Source: Nemertoderma westbladi
Taxonomy: Eukaryota > Xenacoelomorpha > Nemertodermatida > Nemertodermatidae
DNA length: 41,852 nucleotides
Direction of reading: 5' to 3'
Assembly (NCBI GenBank): GCA_032718475.1
Contig: JAUCBJ010007252.1
Coordinates: 1 to 41,852, forward strand
Shown: piece after piece, positions 9,822-19,868 of the stretch
Position numbering within the stretch: position 1 is the first letter of the stretch
How the letters are laid out: each line of letters begins with the position of its first letter
Notes under the pieces: model-generated
What the model was told of the DNA's origin: nothing
The model's input: only the letters and a program-made list of their open reading frames with translations
Databases searched by the model: none
Program-made: the position numbers and the translations under genes

Positions 9822-11213
9822 ATGTCTGACGCAAAGCAGAACCTGTCAGACAGTCTACTAGATACAACCGAGAGCGAAGTGACAGCAGAGAAACCGCATA
9901 AGAGGGATGCCATTGACATCTATCTGTCGGACTATCAACGTTTTTTAGGTGATGACGAATTGAGAAGAAGGTTAGATGGACTTAGCCCTAATAGCGAAGG
10001 AACCAAGCTTGTGTTGGATGCCATCGATGTGGAAATGAGGGCTGCGAACCAGGCTAAATTTGATGAACAACTCCGCCTGACACGAGTCCAAGAAGAGCAA
10101 GTAAAGAAAAAACGCATAGAAGACAGAAAGAAAGCAGCAGTGGTAGCTGCAGAAGCAGAAAGAAAAGTGGCAGCGGCAGAGGCAGCAGCAGAGGCAAAAG
10201 CGGCAGCGGCAGCGGCAGCGGCAGAGGCAAAAGCGGCAGCGGCAGAGGCAAAGGCGGCAGAGGCAGCGGCAGAGGCAAAGGCGGCAGAGGCAGCGGCAGA
10301 AGCAAAGGCGACCTTGGCAGAAGCAGCAGCTGAAAGAAAGGCGGCAGAGGCAGTGGCAGAAGCAGAACGGAGAGCGACTGAAGAAACCACCCAGTTAGAA
10401 TTGGAAAACATTCAGGAGAATCAAGACTGCATAAATAAACAGTTAACGGCTAGCAATATGCAGATGATGGATCGATCTACTCCCAAAAGACAGGGATATA
10501 CATCATCGGAGGAAGGCGATACCACCGATACTGAAGGCAAAGGAAATAGATCTCGTCTAAGCAGACATAAAAGAACATTCCACCGTCAGAAATTGCCTGA
10601 TTTGCCTCCAGCTGTTAGAAGGCAACTCAATAACACTAACTTAGGTAGTACAGAGCCCACAGACCAAATAATTAAAATAGAAAGACTCCCTACTATAGTA
10701 GATGAGCCTGAAATAATTAGGCCTGTTCTTGAAATCACCCCTTCAGTGATAGACACACCTGTGCTCCCTGAGACTACCTCTAAATTCCCTCTGCATAGCA
10801 CTAAGCTACCTGTGCCCCGTAGAACTGCCCCAGAGACAGTTCAGGTCCTGGGTCCCGAGCGCAGTGTTCATAATTTGTCGCCCGTTGTCCATCGTCCGCC
10901 CGCTACAACGTTGGCGACTCCCGCTTCGGCGGTCGAATGGGTGGACGAGGGACGGCGGGGGATGGATATCCTGCTCGGACAGATGCAGGAGACTGTCCAG
11001 CAGTTCAAGGGCACAGTAAGGGAAAGTAGGCTAGAGTTGCAAGAAGTGCAGCAAAGTATCGCGCTAGAGCGCGATAAATTAGTAAACACACAAAGAGGTA
11101 TACCACCACCCTCAGTAACAATGTGTCAACCTGTTAGGTCTGAAGTATCTCATGCGCAAGGTGTGGAGCCTACACGCATATATATACTGCTAGCGAAGTT
11201 GAAACTCCTATAG
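9822..11213 (+). pseudogene. BEL/Pao gag, N-terminal part, left copy (frameshifted)
   Basis: This 463-codon reading frame starts MSDAKQNLSDSLLD, the same start as in the right copy. Residues about 103-185 are a long Ala/Glu/Lys-rich helix-like tract built from GCAGAGGCAAAAGCG-type codon repeats; it is longer here (about 82 residues) than in the right copy (about 57). A Thr/Pro-rich linker and a short coiled-coil-like segment (QFKGTVRESRLELQEVQQS) follow. The frame is lost near 11178-11190, where an AT-dinucleotide run has two more bases than in the right copy. Relative to the right copy about 295 residues after residue 15 are absent, in frame. Gag would form the particle that packages element RNA. 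Confidence 0.85.
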
Positions 11214-12617
11214 TGAACCCTATTAAGGGTAATTATAGACCTGTTGATAATGATATTCCATATAGAACTGATCATAATCCGAGAAATTTATATACTGATA
11301 ACTCGATATTAAATAACACGATGGCCCAAGAAAGTTTTACGCGTCAAATGGCTAGAACCGAAGCCCGGCAAGCGGTAAAGGTGGGAGAGATCGTCAAGTT
11401 CAATGGAGATGAGATGAAATGGTTACCTTTTAATGAATATTACAAAGATAACATACAGAACTCTGTACTATCTAATGGAGAAAAACTTAGATTCCTCATC
11501 GAATGTTTGGAAGGACCTCCCAAGTCAATGGCGTTAAAATTTATTGGACATCCAGATGGATTAAGACAAGTTTGGGATACACTAAACATCAGGTATGGTA
11601 ATAGGACTAACATAGCTAGGTATTTATATGCGAAATTAATGGCGCCCCGAAAGTTTCTTAGCAGCGGGATTATAGAGTTTTCCGATGAGATTCAGGAGAT
11701 CTGTAGACAACTAGATTGGTTAGGTAAGTCTCATGAATACCAGAATTCTATGGTTGTAGGAGCCTTAGCATCTACTTTGCCCAAGGGTGGAGTAGGTACA
11801 CGCTGGGACAAGAAGGTGTTATATATGATGGAACAACAACAACGAGACCCTACCATGGCTGATCTCATGTCATTCTTGGATAGCGAGGTGAAATTACAGC
11901 TCCTAAGGCAGTCCAGAGAGAAGACATTGGAAAACAAGGTAAGTGAGAAACCCGTTTCTAGGAGAAGGGTAACACCAGTATGTTATACCGACGATGGTGA
12001 AAGCCAAACTTCTCAAGGAGAGGACAGCGGGAAAGACACTGACAGATCTTATTATGTCAATAAAATGCCTAAAGATCAGGTAAGTAAATCCAAGTCTCGA
12101 CCCAATGACAGAAGGGAACCGGTACCAAAAACCCTTCCTACGTCTCCTAAAAGAATTCAGGTGAGAAAGCCCGAGGAAAGAACAAGTGTGCACCACATAG
12201 CACAGGTTAAAGTAAGTAACATCAAGCCGAAATGTGTGCTGTGCGACGGGCCCCACCGTTTAAATGCGTGTGATAAATTCCTGAGGAAATCACTAAAGGA
12301 TAGACGTGAAGTCATGTGGGATAAGCGGTTGTGTTATAATTGCCTCAGACGAGGACACCAACGGCGAACCTGTAACTCCGACGCAAGGTGTGCAAAGTGC
12401 GGCGCAAAACATCATATCTTGTTGCACACGGAATTCGAACGAAACAGCCCGAGTCAGGTAAGTGAGTCCGAACTACATGTCCAATTCAGTGATGTGAACG
12501 ACACTGATCAATCTGAGATGGAAGGATTCTATACGGACGAGTTCTCCGACCAAAACGAATCCTGTTACCTAATAAACACTGACTGCTTCAAGACTGCTTC
12601 AAGATCGCGTCTGCCAG
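11213..12617 (+). pseudogene. BEL/Pao gag, DUF1759-like and zinc-knuckle part, left copy
   Basis: This continues gag in the shifted frame and has no ATG of its own at 11213 (GTG there). It contains the DUF1759-type region (IVKFNGDEMKWLPFNEYYKD ... LRQVWDTLNIRYGNR) and then basic linkers. The nucleic-acid-binding fingers follow: CVLCDGPHRLNAC, CYNCLRRGHQRRTC (CX2CX4HX4C) and CAKCGAKHH. It ends in an acidic segment. At 12581-12602 an 11-bp sequence GACTGCTTCAA is doubled exactly where about 640 bp of protease sequence present in the right copy is missing, after which the frame stops at 12625. Six GT(A/G)AGT hexamers resembling splice donors lie between 11724 and 12623. Confidence 0.88.
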
Positions 12618-13346
12618 GTGAGTGAATGGGAAGACGATACTAGGGAGGGAGACGACCCAACTGAGGGAACACCACACTCCTCAGATAATGACAATCTTAG
12701 CTCCAATGTAGATCAATGGAGATATTGCCCCAAGAAGTTTAATCCAACGGACATCGCTTCCAGAGTAGCAACTCCTCAAGAACTAACAGATACTATAGAT
12801 CGGTTAGGTGAACCCGACTTCCTGAGTAAGGAGAATGAATGGCCTCCCCATCTTACTCCGACTGAGATTAGACCAGCCAAGGGAGCGGAGAAAGTCGAAC
12901 CTGAAACCCGGACGGGTGGATCGGAGTTATTTGAACCCGGGATAGATCTGTCGGTATTACATGTTGCCAGGGACGACGCCGTGGATCTGGGCCTCCCCTC
13001 CGCGAGTGGATCCTTCATGAAGATCAGAGAGAGCGATTGGAGCTCTGGAACATCAGACGTCTCGCAGAGACTCTCACCTCTCCTGCAGAGAGCGACGGAC
13101 CACTATAGCTCCTGGAATCGGCTTTGTGACGCCGTCATATACTTTGAGCGATGTTTCTATCGTCACTATTCCAGGACGAAGAGGAAACCTGGAATTGTAT
13201 TCAGGATGCAGCGACTCAATCACCCAGTCGTTCGTTTGTGTTTATCGGAAGGGAATGGAGGACTCTCCGGAAACTGTGGAAGGCAAGATTCTCTTCCCAC
13301 GACCACCTCCCTAATCCTTCAAACATCTAGGGACTCCATAACGTAA
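12618..13346 (+). pseudogene. BEL/Pao pol remnant: RNase H/integrase boundary, left copy
   Basis: A 242-codon open stretch holds DQWRYCPKKFNPTDIASR, the hallmark block between RNase H and integrase in BEL/Pao pol, then FLSKENEWPPHLTP and later HYSSWNRLCDAVIYFERCF, matching the conserved SSWN-L-R region that precedes the integrase zinc finger. No RT YxDD box, no RNase H core and no integrase D,D35E core are present. The stretch ends in a frame that appears shifted. The same arrangement in the right copy (32818-32090) shows that the pol deletions predate both insertions. In the intact family RT and integrase would carry out DNA synthesis and insertion; these must have come from another element. 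Confidence 0.8.
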
Positions 13347-14992
13347 CAACATATGGAGTGGGTGTGTGACTCTATTATTGTATATTATTTTATCATTTTT
13401 ATATTTATGTATGTATTACTATGTAATTTTATTATAATCGTTTTATTTAATTTAGCAGAATATTATTTAGCGATTATTTTGTAGAATAGTGCAATATATT
13501 CGTGTTTATTACGTACATACTTACTTATATTATATTTAGTGCGACGGCGAAGAAATAATTATTTTTCTCTTTCCTTACTGTCCGTATTATATTATAAATA
13601 CGTAACTACAGTAAGATGAAATGTCCGTACTTATCAAAGTACAATAAAGCCACTACTATATTTATTATTGGTAGGCAGAGTATTAGGAATGCAAAGTTCA
13701 GATCCTCGTGTCTCGGCTAAACCAAGCTCTGGGTAGACCTTGGAAACGACTTGCCTCTTCACACTGACATTGCTTCGTGCGATATTGCTCTCATACCGTA
13801 TATTAAATAATACATATAGTAGCGTGATGTCCCTTTAACAGTAGCGTATAACGCAAAATAAATCTGTTAAACCCTTTGACCATCTGTAATTCTAGTCGAT
13901 TAAGATATCGCGGCACCCACCGATATACTTGAAAGACAAATTCTAGAATCAGTGGTTAACGTCCCCAGACAAGTTCTGGAATAAATCGGTGCCCATCTCA
14001 AATATTAATTAATTAATATTTGCAAAATCTAATAAATCAAAATCTGTAAAATTCAGATCCTTCAATAATTCTAGTCAATTAAGATATCGTAGTATTTACC
14101 GATATTCTTAAAAAGACAATTGTCATAGAATTAAGGATCTTGTGTCCCCAGACATGTTCTGGAATCCAAATATGTCCATTTAATTATCAAATAATAAAAT
14201 TTCAGGGAATCAATTTAAATTCATGCCTTTTAATGAATTTAATAAATTGCCATTTTTACGCAATTTATAAAGTTCCCAAAATTCCATTAATTAATAGATC
14301 AAGGGAGCGGAGATTTATCTTAGCATGCGTATGAGTGTGTGAAAGTTTCCCAAACATAGTCAATAGCCGATAAAATTCATAAAGTCATGTATAAAACAGA
14401 ACATTGACTATTAAAGAATTACTATTAAATAACATCCCAGATCTGTATGCATTGGAATCACCCTAATTCTACCGCTAGCTTTGCATAATGTCACCATAGC
14501 AACAACCACGCTAGAATTAGAATTGAGTTAAAAGAACAATAGAAAGCTTGTCCCATTGAATAGCATAGGGAATAAATAGTGCACTGATAGTATCCAAGGA
14601 TACATAATAATACAGTGACATTCTGGAAGGCATTGACTAACGGACAAGTGACCCGAGTGTGTAATTTGTGACAAGTTGTGTGTGTGGTATTTGTGAGTTT
14701 ATAGGTGAATGTTACTGCTAAGGTGTGTTTACAGTAGCTAGTCGCAATCGTAAAAGTAACCTAACTCTCCAAGGAAACCTGAAGTACATCTAAGCCTTTG
14801 GGACGGACAGTTGAGTGACTTGTGCCGGTTGTCTTTGTCGTTGTGCGGCTACGTCGTTGGCGAAAGTACAGCGGCGACGACACATCGGCGCTGAGGATCT
14901 CGTACTGTCCGGGGGTTGATTGGGTAGGCAGCGACGCCCGCTCGCCTAAATATAAACTCATTATAATATGGATAAACTCATATATAGCAGAT
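13347..14992 (+). other. 3' noncoding region of left BEL/Pao element
   Basis: About 1.6 kb of AT-rich noncoding sequence, mirrored at 30434-32089 in the right copy. It includes a direct duplication of about 110 bp with period 179. Confidence 0.7.
13888..14185 (+). repeat. Direct duplication in the 3' region, period 179 bp
   Basis: Two diverged units start AATTCTAGTC at 13888 and 14067. Each contains AAGATATCG, CCGATAT, a TCCCCAGACA block and GTTCTGGAAT. Both are also present, reversed, at about 31250-31541, so the duplication is old in the family. Confidence 0.8.
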
Positions 14993-15516
14993 ATGACGGA
15001 GTTGATAGAAGATGGTCTTGTCATCCTATCGATTTACACAATACGGACTATATCGACTATATATCCTGCCCAGCGGAGTCGGAACCATAAACGGAAATTC
15101 GAATGCGAAAATTCTATTCGAAATCGACTCGAAAGAAAAGACGCTTAAGAAACAAATGGACGCGGTAACTCCAACGTATATTTGGAATTCTTGATAGAAG
15201 CATTGTAACAACAAATAAATATCACCCGCGTTTACCCTACCAGACGTGCGTCTTTGGTATTATTACGATAAATGCCCTAGACCCAACTAATAAACGGAAA
15301 GACATAAACATCCACGTAAACCGAAACTTGTTGACGTATCACCTATGCTCACTCGGCTCGAACGATCCTGGAGTAAACCTACGATCAGAGTCCCGGAATA
15401 CTCGGTCAAACCTCCTCATTCCTTAGTTGGACCTCAGACCTGCGATCTTGGTGGTGTCGCGGATCCTCGCGGACTGTATTCACTGTTCAAAGATCTAGTG
15501 CTACCCTAACAATTAA
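14993..15516 (+). pseudogene. Unassigned coding remnants downstream of pol, left copy
   Basis: An ATG at 14993 begins MTELIEDGL; after that, relative to the right copy, about 200 bp are missing (junction near 15014). Further short stretches that look coding follow in different frames: one ending EKTLKKQMDAVTPTYIWNS at about 15194, and one with LTRLERSWSKPTIRVPEYS ending FKDLVLP at about 15510. No family was recognised, and no membrane segment or signal peptide is visible. In some BEL/Pao elements an extra gene lies here, but nothing links these pieces to any named function. Confidence 0.4.
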
Positions 15517-15785
15517 TCGGTAACACTCCGACAGTGATTTCTAGCTAGCCGCCCATCTTACCTAGCCGGATTGTGACGCGGACACCTAATATCACTATCC
15601 AACCGTATGGTCGTCCACGTTTAACGCGATACAACCCCTCATCAAGGGGAAGGAGAGCGTTGTACGAAACGAGTTAAACGCTATTTTATAAAGATCAAAA
15701 AGGAAACCTGCGTTTGTTCAGATAAACGTAAGTTATAACAGTGAGTCCAATCGATAAACGAATTGGCCTTATCTCAATTCGATTG

Positions 15786-16095
15786 GGAAATCCAGAATCT
15801 CTAAGAAGTTATCGAACTTGGACGATCCTATTCTCTGCGAGAGTTTTTGGATGAACGTATCCAGCTACGAGCGGAGGAAAATCAGCTCGAGGAGAAGCAT
15901 ATCGAAACGGCAGATACCTCGACCACAATCCTACACCTTCTGATGCAATCATATTGCACCCTTCACCCAGGAGTTATGGCCCTCCTAGTAAAGTGGCTCC
16001 CCCCAAAGAGAAAAAGACTCTTGCTAGCCTCAAAAAACTGCGTAAACGCCGTCTGCGTAAGAAAGACTAACTGTTTAGAGTATCTTTATGTTTTA
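15786..16095 (+). pseudogene. Glu/Lys-rich coding remnant next to the 3' LTR, left copy
   Basis: One frame encodes a charged helix (SLREFLDERIQLRAEENQLE). Beyond about 15920 a second frame looks more protein-like, being rich in Pro, Ser and Lys and ending in a very basic tail, KKLRKRRLRKKD, before a stop at about 16067. The right copy (29380-29090) has the same two frames, so the frame change predates both insertions. Function unknown. Confidence 0.4.
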
Positions 16096-16128
16096 GAAAC
16101 TGTGATTTTTATATTTTATAGACTGAAA

Positions 16129-16148
16129 ATCCCATTTTCTGGGAGCGG
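16129..16148 (+). promoter_or_regulatory. Putative polypurine tract, left element
   Basis: TTTTCTGGGAGCGG abuts the 3' LTR. The same sequence abuts the 3' LTR of the right element (29022-29035, reverse). Position and conservation fit the plus-strand primer, although the purine run is short and has one pyrimidine. Confidence 0.55.
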
Positions 16149-17387
16149 TGTAAAAGCCTTTGCTGAATTGCCCCGTTATTTTTATTATCTTTTACATTAA
16201 AATACTCTGTAGTTGATTTAATAAGTGTAAGAGACCGTATTATTGCTGTATCGGTGTTTTTGGGGGATCTAAGACCTATTTCCTCCGTGTGTGTACTGTG
16301 AAAGGCATATTTTATGATTCTATGGCAATTCGTGACGCAAAGGGGTGATAGCTACTCTTGAACAGTAGTTACTATGACTACGGTTAACAGCTGACATTCA
16401 TACGTGTTGATTTCCTTTGTTCTACGGCGTCTCTCAGTTCAGTCAGCCAATTAGAGCGTTTTTGTGGCTCCTTGTACAGAAAATTTCCGAGAAATGACGC
16501 AATGCCTATGTGCAGTGTTTACATTCAGTCCTGAGCCAAAGAAAGAACGGCTTGGAAGTATTTTGTGCTTTACTGTTTTTTAGTCTTACACTAGTAGGTT
16601 TAATTATAAAGGGCATATATCCTTTAACTGCGCACCTACCTGACTCATGGAATCACTGCTAACTGATCATACATACTGACTGCTGAAACATTGCAAACTC
16701 ATAACAATCAGTGTTTTCATTGTTGTTTTATACTGCTATTTACTGTCAGTTCTTCATAATATGGTTGATGAATTATTATATTTGGAATAAAGATAAATAA
16801 CCCCGCAACCCAATATTCTTGATATACCGAAGGTAAGAGAGAAAGGTTACCAATAACGATTGTGACTTATGTTAAAGTGGTTTGAAGTGAATCTAATGTT
16901 ATTTGATAGACCCTACATGAGTCAGCCTGTGTTCCTTTTATATGTGACTAAAATTAGTGAAGATTGGCAGATTAGTGTGCAGTATTGTGCAGCATTGTGT
17001 ATGAGTGAGTCTGTTAAAGAAGCAATTCCTAAAGAATGCGCCATATATGTGAATTATAATTAAGCCATATCGTTGTTAAGTCATAACTCTGTTTATATAG
17101 ATAAAGCGCCACGTCCTAAAGGAACTGTTAATATTACAGAAGGTGAATAATATTGTCAGAGATTATATAATACTGTCAGTCGAATAATACATTAGGCTTA
17201 CATAGCAATAAAATTAAACCGTCGAACCCAATCTCCCGGGAATATCCAGCGGGTGAATGGTCGCGCACGGATTGGTTTCGACTAGTGTAGTGAATCAAAT
17301 ACTTGTCATAGACTAAAAGCAGATTTAATATCTAGAAGACATCTTAATTTGGTGGGTTAAACTGCCAAAGGTCTGAAAGCGCGAACA
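16149..17387 (+). repeat. 3' LTR of left BEL/Pao element (1239 bp)
   Basis: It matches 6265-7511 except for the 8-bp indel and one substitution noted by eye. It ends GCGCGAACA and is followed by the target duplication CCTTC. Confidence 0.95.
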
Positions 17388-17895
17388 CCTTCATCAGAAC
17401 CTCATCAGTCTGTCCAGTCTGCATTCGGTGCTCTTGAACACCCACTGCACTAAGAGAAAGCTTATCTGCCAAGGCAGTCAGCTCACCTTGTCGCATTGGG
17501 GAACCGAGTGTTAGGGTGTTTACTGAGGCTAGTCTAGTGACTTGCCTCAGATTCACCAATGGCTTTGTTGGTCGGGGTGGAAATTGAGAGTAGCCTCCAA
17601 CTCCAGAATCCCTTTCCCCCTCACAATCTGGCCTCCCTGGTGACCCTGGGTTTGGGCCAGAAAGGTCATCAGGAAAGGGACTCAAAGAATTGTTTGCCAC
17701 TCTCTCTCCAGTAGGGGGTGAGACAGGCAGCCGGTCAGGAGATAACTGACGCCTGTGAGGCCGATTGTGTCCAGTCATTCCACTGGCCTCTAGTGGCTGG
17801 ACCTCCGCATTACTAATGTAATCCATAGTGGGGGTTGGGGGGTGCTTTTTTGCCGAGTCAGCTCTCGGGGCAAATACCACACCCTGGTTTGCCAT
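17388..17895 (-). pseudogene. LINE polyprotein N-terminus and start of APE endonuclease
   Basis: The LINE ORF probably starts at the ATG ending at 17895 (MANQGVVFAPRADSAKK). A Pro/Ser/Gly-rich, probably disordered leader of about 110 residues comes first. The endonuclease then begins with VTRLASVNTLTLGS, containing the N-terminal catalytic asparagine, and SAVGVQEHRMQ, containing the glutamate of the QE-R motif. The frame is cut after VLMK by the BEL/Pao insertion and resumes at 6264. Codons read beyond 17388 toward 17344 belong to the LTR, not to this protein. Confidence 0.88.
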
Positions 17896-18403
17896 TCCAC
17901 AGGGTGGGTGTCGCAGTGGAGTCAGATATGAGGCCCATCACCCATATCTACTCTCGCGCACATGACCCACCATTGGCTGTGCAGCTCATCTGCTGGGTCA
18001 TGCCCTGTACCCCTGCTGCCAGGTGCAGGTCGCAGTGAAGTGCACTCAGAGTGGACATGAGAACACTCTACTCCTGACCAGCCATTGGTAGATCACCATC
18101 TGCCTGGCCAGGCCATATACCCCTACAGCCAAGTATATGGGTCCTTAATCCAGGACCAAGGGCGTCCTTATCCCAGAACGAAGGGGGTCCTAGTTACAGG
18201 ACCAGATTTGCCCTAGTAAGAGGGTCTATGCAGCTACAGGTGGCACCTCCTTTATGCTGCATGGAGGTGGCAAGTTTTCTTGATCAATGACCTAGAATAC
18301 CTGACCTGACTTAGGTATTCTAATCCGACTAAAGGCTGTAGAAATTTCGCACTGTTGTGTCCCTAGGCACTAAGACACTTTAGACATTAGTGCCTACGCC
18401 AAC
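17896..18403 (-). mobile_element. RTE-like LINE copy 1, 5' UTR (outer limit approximate)
   Basis: GC-richer sequence upstream of the LINE start with short internal repeats such as GGTCCT and CCAGGACC. It includes a perfect inverted repeat with 10-bp arms, TAGGCACTAA (18364-18373) and TTAGTGCCTA (18387-18396). The outer boundary is set where the SINE-like sequence begins and is uncertain. Confidence 0.55.
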
Positions 18404-18520
18404 CCAGCGGTATAATGGGAACCTGGCTTTGCTTGGGTAATGATAATAAAAGCGCTTTGAGTATGCTGAGCGTAGAAAAGCGCTATATAAATAACCAATA
18501 TTATTATTATTATTATTATA
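18404..18520 (+). mobile_element. SINE-like 3' end with L2-type tail
   Basis: CCCAGCGGTATAATGGGAAC, then AGCGCTTTGAG, then AAAGCGCTATATAAATA and a (TTA)n run. The GCGCTATATAAAT plus ATT-repeat ending is shared by L2-clade LINEs and by SINEs that borrow their tail. An L2-like LINE end with a similar GCTATACAAAT...(ATT)n occurs in this window at about 40405-40505. A tRNA-like head was not found. Confidence 0.6.
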
Positions 18521-18957
18521 GTTGCTCGTTGTTGCTCATTGTTGCTCGTTGTTGCTCATTGTTGCTCGTTGTTGCTCATTGTTCCTCATTGTTGGTCATT
18601 GTTGCTCATTGTTACTCATAGCAAAGCAAAAGCAAACAGTCGGCCGAAGCCGGAGGCAACCTGAAAGCTCCTCTTTCGATAGCTGCTACCCGAGGGTAGG
18701 GGTGGGTGCTACTCCTATCCCAAGATTTGCTCCCAGTTATTTAACTGGTACTCGTTGTTGTACTTTATTATTGCTCATTGTTGCTCGTTTTTGCTCATTG
18801 CTGCTCATTGTTGCTCGTTGTTGCTCATTGTTGCTCGTTGTTGCTCATTGTTGTTGCTCGTTGTTGCTCGTTGTTGGTCGTTGTTGCTCATTGTTGCTCG
18901 TTGTTGCTCATTGTTGCTCATTGTTGCTCGTTGTTGGTCATTGTTGCTCGTTGTGCA
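18521..18957 (-). repeat. 10-bp satellite, reverse orientation, two blocks
   Basis: Units of GTTGCTCATT / GTTGCTCGTT fill 18521-18630 and 18752-18957 and include the ACTTTATTATTG spacer unit. The blocks are the reverse complement of the array at 857-1362. Confidence 0.95.
18631..18751. other. Non-satellite insert between satellite blocks
   Basis: About 120 bp of unlike sequence that begins AGCAAAGCAAAAGCAAAC and ends with the palindrome-like CCAGTTATTTAACTGG. It was not identified and may be a short retroposon. Confidence 0.4.
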
Positions 18958-19737
18958 TTTTAGCACCTACCCGATTAAAAGTATATTTTTAAGTTAATTG
19001 CATTGACAGTATTAGAAGGTAGTGATAATTCCAGACTGTTACAGACCTGGTTGCAAAACGATTTCCAGAGACAACTAATCTACTTTGCTGTATGAATAAT
19101 TTCATGACCCCACAAACCTTGTCTGTTTACCCCCATGAAGAAATTCGTTAAAACACAATGTTATTGTGACGTATTGTAAACTATTCGTATGTCAAAGGTA
19201 ATTCGCCTAATTTCTAACGGTTGTAAATTTAAATATGATAATCTGTTAGATTATCATATTTAATTATATTATCTGGTAGGCCTATCGTTAGTGCTGTTTT
19301 TAGTTGGGATTGTGCGTTTTAGAGTCATTAATTACGGTGTGGATCGTGGTCGTGGACAACCCTATGGTGCAGGTGCACGCGCACGTCTGCATGTGGAACA
19401 CTGCATGCACTGGTACACAGGCTGATTGCTTTCAATGCAGCAAAACAAACAACGGCCAAAGTTAGGTATACAGTATCGCTGTATCCCTATGTCAGGGCTG
19501 CAGGATGTATGGCAGTATGGGGTTGGGGTATTGCTGTAATGTAATGGAAGTGCTAGTGGTAGCAGCAGCACGGTACAGCAATAGACAGACCGGCCTATTA
19601 TGTATTCTGCCTGCCGATACTGCTGTACCAGTAGTGTACTGGTTCCGGTACTGGTGCACCGCGACCGAGTTACCTACTGCAGAGGCCTCCTACTGGCATA
19701 TTTCATATTTCAGTATTCTGGTATTTACAGTTGTATG
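18958..19737. other. Unassigned intergenic sequence
   Basis: No gene was found. It contains the perfect hairpin at 19229-19263. The right half is rich in TACCAG/CTGGTA-type short palindromes around 19615-19660. Confidence 0.4.
19229..19263. repeat. Perfect inverted repeat, 16-bp arms, 3-base loop
   Basis: TTAAATATGATAATCT (19229-19244) and its exact complement (19248-19263) are separated by GTT. AT-rich and palindromic, it could be a small transcribed hairpin or a cruciform-prone site. Confidence 0.85.
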
Positions 19738-19868
19738 TCAGTACCTACTACTAGGATCGGCATGCTGCATTGCAGCTGCATTTTTAAGAATGCTGTGCCG
19801 GCTTGTCAACAAAATTACACCGCCACAACTCCCTATCACCCATGACATTTGCTAGATCATCCGCATCT

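Larger units (their letters stand above)
6265..17387 (+). mobile_element. BEL/Pao-type LTR retrotransposon, left copy (complete ends, defective interior)
   Basis: An 11,123-bp element bounded by LTRs beginning TG and ending CA, flanked by the 5-bp target duplication CCTTC (6260-6264 and 17388-17392); 5 bp is usual for BEL/Pao. It holds a 2.3-kb leader, a frameshifted gag, a pol remnant without protease, RT or integrase core, and a 2.8-kb 3' region. The LTRs differ by one 8-bp indel and one seen substitution, so insertion is recent. It disrupts the LINE endonuclease. Family evidence: DUF1759-like gag, CCHC and CX2C-type knuckles, and the WRYCPKKFNPTDIASR block. No canonical TGG-initial primer-binding site was recognised just after the 5' LTR. 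Confidence 0.93.

Noticed and set aside
9935-10411. Antisense frames rich in Ser/Ala/Phe or Leu/Pro opposite the gag helix tract (also 35653-36045)
   Set aside because: These are mirror frames of the GCA/GAG codon repeat in gag, produced by its composition.
11213-11215. A separate gag gene starting at 11213
   Set aside because: The position is GTG at a frameshift caused by two extra bases in an AT run; the right copy shows one continuous frame.
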